Of a DNA stretch of 64,000 nt, positions 16,986-25,864 are shown piece by piece. Each line of letters begins with the position of its first letter. Position 1 is the first letter of the stretch. Source of the DNA: a virus; the IMG/VR virus record IMGVR_UViG_3300018426_001942, positions 87,965 to 151,964 of that record; one strand, written 5' to 3'. The translations under genes and the position numbers were made by a program. The notes beneath the pieces are model-generated. The model saw only the letters and a program-made list of their open reading frames with translations. It ran no database searches and was not told the origin of the DNA.

Positions 16986-18354
16986 TACTACAATCCTTAT
17001 AAAAGTTTTCTAACTCAGGAAATGTTTCAACTAAGTTAGTATCTCTACGTTTGTCATATTCAGAAAACCAAGAATAAAAATTACGTTTGCCTTTGATAAT
17101 TGTTTCTTCATCATAATTTGTATTTCTCATGTAGTCTACAACCCGTCTAAATCTTTCATATTCTAAAGAACTAAATTTTGTACGGTCTTTGTCATTTACG
17201 TTTGACTCTATAAAGTTTAAGTGGTCTTCCATATATGGCATAAACTTTTCTTTAGGCAAAATATTCATATCAAATTGTAAAGGTTCTTTTAGATACGGTG
17301 TATCAAATCTAACACGTTGCCACTGTGTTTCATTTGTATCAGTATTGTACTTTTGTCGCCATTCTAAAATCTTTACTAGTAGCAAACTAAAACTAGTAAC
17401 AGCAAACAAATTAAATGTTACCATAAACGTTACAGGCCAACCTGTACTACTTAGGTAATAATCTAAATTCTTTTCCCAAAGCTCAATGTCAAGTCCGGTA
17501 CGAGTATATTCTGCACGTGGTCCCCAGGTGTCAATACTAGTATATAACTTAAAACTATTAATACAGTTTTTTGCCTTAAGATCTTTAACACGCTCTACAA
17601 GTCTATAAACCATTGCAGGCTTTACGCCCATATTACTGTTAAGTTCTATATTAAGATGAGGTTTAGGATTTTCTTCTAATTCGTCAAACAATCGCCATGT
17701 ACTCTTATGCATGAGCGGCTCACCGCCTGTAACACGCAATATGTTTAGTGTTTTACTAACTTCAGGCCACCACTTCCACCATGCATCTACATACGGATTA
17801 GTTTCTTCTTCATATAATTCAAACCAGTCAATGTCATTTCTGTGTTCTGTGCTGTCGCTGTATGGGCCGTAATGTTTTATTTCATTATAGTATCTACTAC
17901 TAAATTTTGGATGGCAATAACCGCATTTAAAATTACATTCATTACTAAAGTTTACTTCTATATATTCTGGATTAATATCGTAATCCCAAGGATTGCTTTT
18001 TATTTCTTCTATCCTTTCAGGAGTATAAATGCTTGTAGTCTTGATATGTCTGTCACTTACATAGTCCTTGCCCATACATTCTATATTCCAGCAATATTGA
18101 CAGCCACTGGGCTTGCCTCCATTTAGCATTGCTAACCGTTCTTGTTTTTTCTGTGGAGTATTATGTAACTGGCTCGGATTTTCATCTAACCCTTCGAGTG
18201 GAATTTTATGAGGTGCAGGATGGTAGCAACTATGTGTCTCGCCTGTTTGTAAATAAATTGTAACATGATGCCATTTTGCTAGACAAAAAGTAGGCGAGGT
18301 TTCTCTTTCTACTTTAGGCATAATTTCTTTAATCCTGATTAGCTCAGTATTCAT
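16978..18354 (-). CDS. Large radical SAM protein with N-terminal twitch-like region
   Basis: The 458-residue protein has an N-terminal cysteine-rich part (C24, C43, C85-x2-C88, C93) with the Q-T-G-E-T-H-S-C pattern typical of a twitch domain. The radical SAM motif C140-x3-C144-x2-C147 and GGEP at 210-213 follow. It is the most divergent of the six radical SAM proteins here. The C-terminal 130 residues (from KEKFMPYMED) are helical and lack extra cysteine motifs apart from one near the end. It overlaps its neighbours by ATGA upstream and 8 bp downstream. Substrate unknown. Confidence 0.85.
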   Translation of the reverse strand: MNTELIRIKEIMPKVERETSPTFCLAKWHHVTIYLQTGETHSCYHPAPHKIPLEGLDENPSQLHNTPQKKQERLAMLNGGKPSGCQYCWNIECMGKDYVSDRHIKTTSIYTPERIEEIKSNPWDYDINPEYIEVNFSNECNFKCGYCHPKFSSRYYNEIKHYGPYSDSTEHRNDIDWFELYEEETNPYVDAWWKWWPEVSKTLNILRVTGGEPLMHKSTWRLFDELEENPKPHLNIELNSNMGVKPAMVYRLVERVKDLKAKNCINSFKLYTSIDTWGPRAEYTRTGLDIELWEKNLDYYLSSTGWPVTFMVTFNLFAVTSFSLLLVKILEWRQKYNTDTNETQWQRVRFDTPYLKEPLQFDMNILPKEKFMPYMEDHLNFIESNVNDKDRTKFSSLEYERFRRVVDYMRNTNYDEETIIKGKRNFYSWFSEYDKRRDTNLVETFPELENFYKDCSNV

Positions 18355-19241
18355 CTTTTCTTAATTATCCTCGGTGTGTTTTGATACACACTTTTAAAAA
18401 ATCTACTACCTTGTGCATCTAGGTCTGATATTTCTAAATCTAATTCATTACGCAAATTATTACCGTACTTAAAACTTTCAGATTTAACATCAAGTTCACT
18501 TACTTTTTCTTCTTTCCAATAATTTGTTAGGTATTTAAAATCTCTTACATTAGTATAGTCCCAATCTGTACACATTGTCATGTAACAGCCCATTCTTGCA
18601 CCAAGTATACTCCAATCTCCATACTCTACATCTGCTCCAACAGTACACCATATACGCAATCTATCTAAGTTTTGCCACCAAACTTTTTTTATGTCAGTTG
18701 CTTTGGCACCTTCGTTAAGGCTCATTTTAACGCCTTCGCGAAATCCTGCTCTCCAAGCCTGAAATGGAGACCCGTTTGTATAACTTACTGAATAATTATC
18801 ATTAAATTGATAATATTTTTCGTCAAAACAAAACTCTACAAGTCCTTTCGTATCGTCTGGATTTGAATTTTCATGTGTTTTCATATTATGGACGAACTTA
18901 CGAGTCCACATTTTTAATCCACCATTGCCGTACATAAGTCCGTTAACGTGAACTTTGCCACACCAACTAAAAACATAGTCTTCAGTGACGCCTAACTTTT
19001 CTAAATCAATTTCTTGCTGTAAAAATTCAGTGTCTATTATGTTGTCACCGTCAACTGTGACAAAATATTCTGTTTCACTTAGATCTGCACATGCCTTGTG
19101 TGCGGCATCTGATCCGTCTACACCATGAACACGCTTTGCCCAAGGCAACTTGTTACACAAGTCTGCATAGTTTTTTTCAGCATTTGGTTCGTCATAAGAT
19201 AAAAAGATAATATCTTGATCAATGACTTTGATTTTACTCAT
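18351..19241 (-). CDS. GT-A-like glycosyltransferase (DGD motif)
   Basis: In this 296-residue protein IIFLSYDEPNAEKNY opens a Rossmann-like domain, the segment RVHGVDGSDAAHKACADL follows, and VTVDGDNII supplies D64-G-D66, the GT-A metal site. The C-terminal half (GSPFQAWRAGFREG, WCTVGADVEYGDW) aligns with the end of the four-module protein at 10223. The family is seen in marine T4-like phages; sugar and acceptor are unknown. The ATG is in the 8-bp overlap ATGAGTAA with the upstream gene. Ends with a basic KKR tail. Confidence 0.7.
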   Translation of the reverse strand: MSKIKVIDQDIIFLSYDEPNAEKNYADLCNKLPWAKRVHGVDGSDAAHKACADLSETEYFVTVDGDNIIDTEFLQQEIDLEKLGVTEDYVFSWCGKVHVNGLMYGNGGLKMWTRKFVHNMKTHENSNPDDTKGLVEFCFDEKYYQFNDNYSVSYTNGSPFQAWRAGFREGVKMSLNEGAKATDIKKVWWQNLDRLRIWCTVGADVEYGDWSILGARMGCYMTMCTDWDYTNVRDFKYLTNYWKEEKVSELDVKSESFKYGNNLRNELDLEISDLDAQGSRFFKSVYQNTPRIIKKR

Positions 19242-19809
19242 TTACTACCTCGCAAGAATACTTCTGAAACCTTCTATTAGTATATACACTAAAATCTTCA
19301 AGATTAAACTGAGTCTGGCTGTTAAACTCGAGTTCATTATCGATTAAATGCTCTACTGTAGTGGTAAAATATTCGTGCAAGATATTCGGATTATTCTTCT
19401 GCGTAACAGAAAACCTTAAATTTTGATTTATTCTTTCTTTTTTATCTTCTAGTTCTAGTTTTGCCTCGTCTGATAAAGAAATATTCCACAAATTTTGTTT
19501 TGTTTTGTATTTTACTATAACTTGAGCATTATTTGTTGGAATAATTTTATACACATTATCATTAACATCTGACTCAATTTTCTTATTCTTAGATACAATT
19601 ACATAAGATGATGTTCCGACATCATAAACAACTTTGTGCGTTGTTATACTTTTGTTGCCGTCTAGAAAATCACGTATATCTTCAATTTGTGCCGGGAAAG
19701 AGCTCTCAAATTCCTGTTCTATGTTAGATATAGATTTAATATCTCCTGTATCTTTATCAAAATATACCTTATGTTTGATTTCAAATTTAGGTGTCTGTAG
19801 TACAATCAT
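19234..19809 (-). CDS. Hypothetical protein, soluble, beta-rich
   Basis: The family was not recognised. The 191-residue protein has no signal peptide, membrane segment or cysteine motif. It begins with a strand-rich part (FEIKHKVYFDKDTGDI near 9-24), has a charged helical segment at about 112-127 (SDEAKLELEDKKERIN) and contains only one cysteine, near the end. Start ATG 19809 overlaps the GT8-like gene by ATGA, and the end overlaps the next GT by 8 bp, so it is an integral operon member. A structural or accessory role is possible; nothing in the sequence decides it. Confidence 0.55.
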   Translation of the reverse strand: MIVLQTPKFEIKHKVYFDKDTGDIKSISNIEQEFESSFPAQIEDIRDFLDGNKSITTHKVVYDVGTSSYVIVSKNKKIESDVNDNVYKIIPTNNAQVIVKYKTKQNLWNISLSDEAKLELEDKKERINQNLRFSVTQKNNPNILHEYFTTTVEHLIDNELEFNSQTQFNLEDFSVYTNRRFQKYSCEVVNE

Positions 19810-20642
19810 ATATCTAACCTCTTTTCTAGTATACTCAAAATGTCATCTGTTAAGAAACTATCTTCAGTGTAATGGAAAATACCAGTTTGCTTGTAATTAC
19901 CAATAAAAAGTTCTGCTTGATTTGTAAAATATGAGCCAACTTTCGTTTGCCAACTCTCACGAATATCATTCCAGCCTTGTATGTTTGCTTTCATGTGTGT
20001 AAATGAAGGATTAGGTAAATTAGGATTAGTAACTTTTGACTTACAGTCAAGCATATCTACAGTCATTGCTGCCGTTAAATCCATACTTGCAAAATTTTGT
20101 ATTAATTTATCGCCCTTAACCTTATAAAAATCCTGCCAATTGTTAGTAATAGTATCTAACCATTTGTAAAATTCAAGTGCAAAATCACTTTTCTTAAAAT
20201 AATGGAAACCCATGTACACATCAGGTAAATGTAACTTTTTAAAATTACGTCTATAAAATGTATCTGTAACTCTTTCACCTCTGTAATCATAAACTGTTGA
20301 CGTTAGAAACATATCATAAGGTTGTAAAATTTCCATCCAACTTGTAATATCGTCTAACACTAACATGTCTGTGTCTAACACTATTGCATCATCATAAGGA
20401 GATATAAAGTAAGTTTTCCATCTATTGTGTATTTTCCAATCATACTTGTTTGCTAAGTCGCCCCATGGTATTTCAATAATGTTATCAAACAGGTCTTTGT
20501 ATTTTTCAGGCACAACATTATCGGTTAGAATACTAATTTTAGAATTAGGAGTAGTGTTGTGTATGCTCATAGCAAGAGCACATGCTTGCTGCACGTAATC
20601 AACATGTTCAGTATTTTGTGCAACTAGAATAAAATTAGGCAT
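19806..20642 (-). CDS. GT8-like glycosyltransferase (DTD motif), copy 1
   Basis: In this 278-residue protein SILTDNVVPEKYKDLFD (about 37-53) and SPYDDAIVLDTDMLVLDD (81-98) with D90-T-D92 resemble the GT8/GT-A donor site, where the DxD binds metal and a nucleotide-sugar. Later MGFHYFKKSDFALEFYKWL resembles the segment after the active site. It is a paralogue of the next gene upstream (20635). Such enzymes usually transfer glucose or galactose in lipopolysaccharide cores. Acceptor unknown. It overlaps both neighbours. Confidence 0.68.
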   Translation of the reverse strand: MPNFILVAQNTEHVDYVQQACALAMSIHNTTPNSKISILTDNVVPEKYKDLFDNIIEIPWGDLANKYDWKIHNRWKTYFISPYDDAIVLDTDMLVLDDITSWMEILQPYDMFLTSTVYDYRGERVTDTFYRRNFKKLHLPDVYMGFHYFKKSDFALEFYKWLDTITNNWQDFYKVKGDKLIQNFASMDLTAAMTVDMLDCKSKVTNPNLPNPSFTHMKANIQGWNDIRESWQTKVGSYFTNQAELFIGNYKQTGIFHYTEDSFLTDDILSILEKRLDI

Positions 20643-21462
20643 CTATTATTTCCTCTAATGCATATTTGTTCATTACATGCACACTATTTCCTAAAAACTT
20701 ACAAGGAATAAATTGATCAATAGTATTTTCTTTTTGTAGTAAGAACGTAAATTTATCATCTTGAATACTGTGAACTAAATCTCTATCCGCCGTAAAAAAC
20801 AATTTACCCGGCATTGACTTTGCAAAATTTCCTTGCTTAAAATTGTTCATTATATGAATTGCAATACTAAAAGCATAATCGTTTCTATAAGTTGTGGAGA
20901 CAATATTATAAACATTTCTATAGTGTCTATAATTTTCCTGTATATGCTTTAATAAATTAAAAAAAGTTCTATTTAATTCTGTTTTTCTAAAAAATACACA
21001 AGTAGCCCAATAAAAATCTACACTTGTTTCACTTATAAATTTAAATTCACTTGTATCTCTTGATGCTAGATCAATAGCATCTTTGTAAATTAAAAAGTCA
21101 TAGGCACTATCATAAGCATTTTTTAATATGCTATCTGCAATAACATAATCACTATCTAGTACTATAGTTTCATCATACGGACTAAGATCAAAAGCAAGTA
21201 CCCTATCATCATTTTTGAAATCTAAAACTTTGTGTGTCTTTGCACTATTGTAAAAATATTTCTTGCTGGACTCAACTGTGATATCATTTATAATAATTTT
21301 ATCAAATACATCTTTATACCTGTCATTAATGCTCTGTTTATCTGTAACTATAGAAACAGGAATAGACAAATATTGTTCAGCACGTTTTGCAAGAAAAGCT
21401 GCTTGCTTTACATAATCAATTTCACTGTTATTATGTGCAAAAACAAGAATACCTTTACTCAT
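20635..21462 (-). CDS. GT8-like glycosyltransferase (DSD motif), copy 2
   Basis: I start at ATG 21462, which gives 275 residues beginning MSKGILVFAHNNS. It lies in an ATGAGTAA overlap like the other operon junctions, with GAAGG upstream; a TTG at 21477 is a weaker alternative. SPYDETIVLDSDYVIADS contains D103-S-D105, the metal/nucleotide-sugar site, and aligns with SPYDDAIVLDTDMLVLDD of the neighbouring copy. IPVSIVTDKQSINDRYKDVFD also matches the neighbour. The C-terminal parts differ, suggesting different acceptors. Confidence 0.66.
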   Translation of the reverse strand: MSKGILVFAHNNSEIDYVKQAAFLAKRAEQYLSIPVSIVTDKQSINDRYKDVFDKIIINDITVESSKKYFYNSAKTHKVLDFKNDDRVLAFDLSPYDETIVLDSDYVIADSILKNAYDSAYDFLIYKDAIDLASRDTSEFKFISETSVDFYWATCVFFRKTELNRTFFNLLKHIQENYRHYRNVYNIVSTTYRNDYAFSIAIHIMNNFKQGNFAKSMPGKLFFTADRDLVHSIQDDKFTFLLQKENTIDQFIPCKFLGNSVHVMNKYALEEIIDA

Positions 21463-21802
21463 TAAAGATGCCTTCAACTGATCGTTGCTTTTTGATTTTA
21501 TTGTATTCGGTGAAATACTTGTTAGAGGCTTCTGCGTATGTTTTTACAAGATTATTTGTAAACCTTGGTAAATCATCTACAAGAATAGGAATGCCATTAT
21601 CATCTGTAAGTACAATTTGATCTTGTTCTAAACTTACTAGACTTTGACAAAAACTAATTAGTTCTTTAGAGGATGTAAACTGACAGCCGCTTTCGTAATG
21701 TATTAAGTCTGATTGATATTGTTGCTGTAAAAGATTCTTTTGTTGATTTATAATGTCAAGTAATTTACTTGCTTCAAGTGCTTTTGCTAATTTTTCGTCC
21801 AT
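21455..21802 (-). CDS. Small hypothetical protein, first gene of the operon
   Basis: The 115-residue protein is mainly helical. Residues 1-35 (rich in E, K, L and Q) look like a coiled coil, and IVLTDDNGIPILVDD near 63-77 is a strand pair. No catalytic motif is recognised. It is the first gene behind the perfect sigma70 promoter; the ATG at 21802 follows GGAG by 8 bases. It overlaps the GT8-like gene. Function unknown. Position suggests it is made first and in good amount, perhaps as a regulator or scaffold, which is speculative. Confidence 0.6.
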   Translation of the reverse strand: MDEKLAKALEASKLLDIINQQKNLLQQQYQSDLIHYESGCQFTSSKELISFCQSLVSLEQDQIVLTDDNGIPILVDDLPRFTNNLVKTYAEASNKYFTEYNKIKKQRSVEGIFNE

Positions 21803-21827
21803 ACAAAGTCTCCATAAGTATACTGTA

Positions 21828-21856
21828 ATTATACACTATCAGGCTTTGATTGTCAA
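21828..21856 (-). promoter_or_regulatory. Perfect-consensus sigma70 promoter of the 19-gene operon
   Basis: Reading the minus strand, TTGACA (21856-21851), 17 bases, then TATAAT (21833-21828). Transcription would start near 21821, about 20 bases before the ATG at 21802, and GGAG fits between. The -35 overlaps the stop codon of the virion gene at 21853. A host-type perfect promoter implies early, strong expression by the host polymerase. Confidence 0.85.
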
Positions 21857-22335
21857 GAAAAAGACCAAGTCCAAATTGTTGTTAGATCTGTATCTGTTAT
21901 AGTAGGCACACGGGGTTCTGCTAAAGGATTTTCTGTACAAGCTCTTCTAATCCAGTTGTCATCTCTCCATTTTTTGAGAGTTGTAATTGTCTTACCTGTA
22001 TACCCTAGTTCAATGAATTTATTATTGCAAATTTCAAAGTATTCTTTTTGGTATAAGTAATCTCTATTTCCATTATGTGTTATACTGTAAATTCCATGGA
22101 TATAAAAATGCATAGTTTCCGCATCTAAAATTCCAAAAATTACAGAAACAGGAATATTATCTATAGTTACAATAAAAATTTCTGAATATGTATTAGAAAC
22201 ATACGATAAGTAACTTTCAAAATTATTAGACAGTCCGTCTGTGCTGTTAACAAAAACACCTCCAAGTTCTTGAACTAGTCTATCAACAAACTCTTGATCT
22301 AATTTATCAACTTTATGTACAAAATATGTTGCCAT
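21853..22335 (-). CDS. Hypothetical protein following the adhesin gene
   Basis: The 160-residue protein was not recognised. It begins MATYFVHKVDKLD, is mixed alpha/beta and has no signal peptide. The central part (IFIVTIDNIPVSVIFGIL, YIHGIYSITHNGNRDYLYQKEYF) is loosely GNAT-like in rhythm but lacks the acetyl-CoA loop. Its ATG shares a base with the stop of the giant adhesin (TAATG), so the two are co-expressed. The place, just after a glycine-rich tail adhesin, is where T4-type phages carry fibre assembly factors, so a chaperone role is a guess. The stop overlaps the -35 of the next promoter. Confidence 0.55.
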   Translation of the reverse strand: MATYFVHKVDKLDQEFVDRLVQELGGVFVNSTDGLSNNFESYLSYVSNTYSEIFIVTIDNIPVSVIFGILDAETMHFYIHGIYSITHNGNRDYLYQKEYFEICNNKFIELGYTGKTITTLKKWRDDNWIRRACTENPLAEPRVPTITDTDLTTIWTWSFS

Positions 22336-25300
22336 TATTCAAGTGTCCTTACTAGTAAATTCCAAGTAGTATTCCATATCAGGGCTGGTCCTGCTGGTCC
22401 TGCGCCATCGCCGGCTTGTATTAATGGTGACGTACCGTCTAGTAATGTATCAAAAATAAATTGTGTTTGATTGGCTCCTGCGCTGTAAGATCTTGATGTT
22501 CTCACTGTTCTTACAAAATTAAGTTGATTACCACTACTACTCGCTGTTAACGTAACACTGTGTATTCTTTCAGCAGGAACATTACCTGTTAATGCTACTA
22601 CAATTTGGTATCTATACCCTATCATATTAGTAACATTTGTAACAATAGATCTAACAATGGATGTGTTTGCTAAACTATGACTACCTGTGCTTATAGTAAA
22701 GTTTTGACTAATACCTGTTATAGAAACACTTTGAAAATTTGTACTTATAAAGTTTTGCTGAGATGTCCCATTTGCTGTATATGTTTGAAATTGTCTTGCT
22801 GGTCCTGTAGAACTGTACCTTTTAACAGCAACAAGACCAGGGTGGCCAGCGCCTCCATATGCAGCAACTTGCTGCATAGCTCGTCCGCCGCCCCCGCAGC
22901 CTGGGCCAAATCCATTTGGATATACATCAGCATATTGGTGTACACTACTTGTGCCGCCTTGATAGACGAACCAATTAATCATGTCATCCCCTGTTGGAGG
23001 ATTCGCTCTACCACCGTTTTCAAAAGTATTTGCTGAACTATGGAATGTACCTGCAAGAGGTCTATTTGTGCCATTAGGAATATTTGGTAATACACCGTTT
23101 CCGAAATTTGTAGCTGCTCCTGTACTTGCTGTATGGCCGTTAAATACCGCTGAGGTAAATAACCCTTGAACTCCATTGTTATTTACATCTCCACCAATAG
23201 CAAAACCAGCAGCTCCTCCTGATCCAGCTTCTCCAGGTGCTAGTGCTATTCCGCCTCCGCCGCCAGATGTATAAAAAATTTCACTTGCTGTTTCTATAGC
23301 ATAATAAAATGCAACTTCGGGTTCAGTCGGTGTTCCAGTCTGTACGTTTGCTTTCAGACTACCTCTGTTATATACAACTCCGTTTATAGTTTTTGAGCTG
23401 CTAAAGTCATTTAGTCCAGTTGCTATTACTTTGCCTTGATGCACCCAAACAGATGGGACGTTAGTTCCTTGAAATACAAATGATTGATTACCACTTTGAA
23501 AGCTGTAAAATTCTTTGTTAGTAGAACTAAATGATGATGTTCCTCCTAGGCCGCCGCCGACGAAGGATGATGCACCTGAAACTCTTTGAGCACCATCTCC
23601 GCCACATCCAACTATAATACTAGTTGAATTAGGAATGTTGGCTCCTGTATAAGTTTTAAAACTAGTTGCTCCTGAACCTCCTCCTGGACCTGTTCCTTCT
23701 CTAGCAGAATCAACACTACTGGCGCCGCCTCCGCCGCCGCCTCCGATAAGCCAAACATCAATCCTATTATCATTAGGACCTTTAGTCCAAGTATAACCCG
23801 TGTCAGTACCTCCATAAAATCTGTTTTGTGAAAGTGTTTGGACTATTGGCGCACTAGACGAGTTTGCTGATACTATTGTAGTCTTAGAATGCGAGTCACC
23901 CCAGGTTTCAAAGTTGTCAATACCGTTAGTTCCTTGATCTAAGTCACTTACAGTATAGTATTCTAAAGAATAAAAGTTTTCTGTTACTGGTGGTACTGAT
24001 GTATCATTTACTGTTGTAACTTTTGAATCTACAACAGTGCCACCTACACCGCCTATTCTAGCAGAGATTGTTACATCTTCTGTATCACCAAGAACAGCAT
24101 CACTTAATGCTGTTAAATTAAATGATCCAGCGCCTCCTGTAACTGAGAAACTTCCACTATCTGAATCCATAACACCTGTTGGTGTTACACTATAGTAGTA
24201 AGTGCCATCTGAATCATCTGTAGTAAAATTATATGTGCCTTGGACTCCTTCATCTAAACTTGATGGGCCTGCAATTTGATATGTATTAGCAGGCGGTGGT
24301 GCCGCTACTGACTGACTCGTATCTATTATTTGTATAGCTGTCTGAATATTAAAAGATGGCACATAGCATATTAAAGTTTCGTCGCCGCCGGTATCAGTAG
24401 TCTGATCTTGAGCTATTGTTATAGTTACAGACCCTTGGCCTCCTTGCATCTCAAAATCACCACCCATTCCTTGACTGTTATCAAAGTCTGAAACATCTAT
24501 TCCTGTACCGCTTAATGTATATGGAATCAGTGTTCCATTAGTACTCGGGCTGACGCTTAGTGTAAATGTAACATCATCACCTTCATTAATTGTACCAGTA
24601 GCTGGAGTTCTAGTTAATGATGCAACAGCACCTCCTTGTACACCGCCGTCTAGCTCTGTAATTTCTGTAAACGAAGGTGCTGGTATGCCTAATACTGTAT
24701 CATGGTATACTAAACAATTACTTTCGATATTGTTAGTTACATATTCGTCTGTGCTAGGAAATGGTGATCCTGTACTAAAATCGTTGTCTTGAAATTCTAT
24801 TCTAAAACGCAAAACGCTAGGAGTACTAGAATTGCCTGCGCCTGCCTCCCATGCTTGAATAGTATATTTTATATCAGCATATAAGCCAGATCCGTTTTTT
24901 GTAAAAATAGTTGCTCTATTACTTGCACTAGTTGATCCCCAACTTGCATAGTAGTTACCAATTGCTGTGCCAGTACCTGGATTTGACCCATCTGAATATG
25001 TTGAATTTTTTGTGAAATGTATGGTACCCATATTTTCTAAAATAGTATTCCATACATCGTTTTTACTATTAGCTGTTACAGCGCCTATTAAGTCTGCATT
25101 AAATCTTATTTCTCCGCCACTGTTGAAAAAGTAGCGTCTCTCATCTGCATTAGCCCAAGTAATCTCTATTTCGTGTGTTATTTTTGAGCCAGGATTAGAA
25201 TAGTCACCTCCGCCCCATTGTGATGTTCTTTCACTTGTTGCTTTTGTTGTCGTACTAAAATTAGTTGCATCATGAACATCTTTGTCAGTAACAATTTCAG

Positions 25301-25835
25301 TAGCTGCAGCTTCGAAGTCTAAGTAACCTTCTGCTAGATCTTCTTCAGCGTTTGCACTTGTAGGTGCTAGTTTTGCTTGTCCTGATCCTGTTCCAGCCCC
25401 AGTTGCAACAAATTTTATACCAACTTCATTTGCTGATGCACCTATTAGTGTAAAGTCTGATGGATTATTAGGATCTGGATCTATGGAAAGTATTTGGTAT
25501 TCTATGCCGTTTGTTAGTGCTGTAATATCAATAGGAGTTTCGTTGCCTACATCTGCTGCACTAACACCTACATTTTCATCTGAAGATGGTGCCGCTAATC
25601 CGTCAGCGTTTGTCCATGTAAGGGGATTAGCTTGGTGTAACCTTGCTTTTATTAAATCATCGTATAAGGCTTGCATGTCAGATGCTTGTATTAAATCACC
25701 TGAACTTTTTTGAGAACTTTGTAATGTTCTGCCGTAGCCGTTCTGACCGCCATCACCTACTCCAAGAACATCTTGGATTTTTTGTTGAATAGTGTTATAG
25801 TTTGCCGCGGTAACATTTGTTCCAACTACAGCCAT
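22335..25835 (-). CDS. Large tail adhesin with Calx-beta-like and glycine-rich domains
   Basis: The 1166-residue protein starts with about 95 residues shared with the neighbour at 25860 (GxGGQNGYGRTL, LIKARLHQ, TNADGLAAPS), presumably its virion attachment. A second shared block (WANADERRYFFNSGG, GSNPGTGTAIGNY) follows. At about 410-500 comes TGTINEGDDVTFTLSVSP, and at about 530-610 SSLDEGVQGTYNFTT, immunoglobulin-like or Calx-beta-like repeats. From about 680 on, glycine-rich runs such as LIGGGGGGGASS, GTGPGGGSGATSF and GFGPGCGGGGRAM resemble the glycine-rich loops of gp38-type receptor-binding tips. It is probably the host-recognition fibre. A TGTAAATA box lies upstream. Confidence 0.75.
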   Translation of the reverse strand: MAVVGTNVTAANYNTIQQKIQDVLGVGDGGQNGYGRTLQSSQKSSGDLIQASDMQALYDDLIKARLHQANPLTWTNADGLAAPSSDENVGVSAADVGNETPIDITALTNGIEYQILSIDPDPNNPSDFTLIGASANEVGIKFVATGAGTGSGQAKLAPTSANAEEDLAEGYLDFEAAATEIVTDKDVHDATNFSTTTKATSERTSQWGGGDYSNPGSKITHEIEITWANADERRYFFNSGGEIRFNADLIGAVTANSKNDVWNTILENMGTIHFTKNSTYSDGSNPGTGTAIGNYYASWGSTSASNRATIFTKNGSGLYADIKYTIQAWEAGAGNSSTPSVLRFRIEFQDNDFSTGSPFPSTDEYVTNNIESNCLVYHDTVLGIPAPSFTEITELDGGVQGGAVASLTRTPATGTINEGDDVTFTLSVSPSTNGTLIPYTLSGTGIDVSDFDNSQGMGGDFEMQGGQGSVTITIAQDQTTDTGGDETLICYVPSFNIQTAIQIIDTSQSVAAPPPANTYQIAGPSSLDEGVQGTYNFTTDDSDGTYYYSVTPTGVMDSDSGSFSVTGGAGSFNLTALSDAVLGDTEDVTISARIGGVGGTVVDSKVTTVNDTSVPPVTENFYSLEYYTVSDLDQGTNGIDNFETWGDSHSKTTIVSANSSSAPIVQTLSQNRFYGGTDTGYTWTKGPNDNRIDVWLIGGGGGGGASSVDSAREGTGPGGGSGATSFKTYTGANIPNSTSIIVGCGGDGAQRVSGASSFVGGGLGGTSSFSSTNKEFYSFQSGNQSFVFQGTNVPSVWVHQGKVIATGLNDFSSSKTINGVVYNRGSLKANVQTGTPTEPEVAFYYAIETASEIFYTSGGGGGIALAPGEAGSGGAAGFAIGGDVNNNGVQGLFTSAVFNGHTASTGAATNFGNGVLPNIPNGTNRPLAGTFHSSANTFENGGRANPPTGDDMINWFVYQGGTSSVHQYADVYPNGFGPGCGGGGRAMQQVAAYGGAGHPGLVAVKRYSSTGPARQFQTYTANGTSQQNFISTNFQSVSITGISQNFTISTGSHSLANTSIVRSIVTNVTNMIGYRYQIVVALTGNVPAERIHSVTLTASSSGNQLNFVRTVRTSRSYSAGANQTQFIFDTLLDGTSPLIQAGDGAGPAGPALIWNTTWNLLVRTLE

Positions 25836-25856
25836 TTATTTTTCCTCTATATTATG

Positions 25857-25864
25857 TATTTACA
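25857..25864 (-). promoter_or_regulatory. Possible late-type promoter box (TGTAAATA)
   Basis: The box is 21 bases upstream of the adhesin ATG at 25835, with AGAGGAAA between as ribosome binding site. It matches the NNTAAATA pattern seen before other virion genes but deviates from TATAAATA at the second and third bases. Confidence 0.35.
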
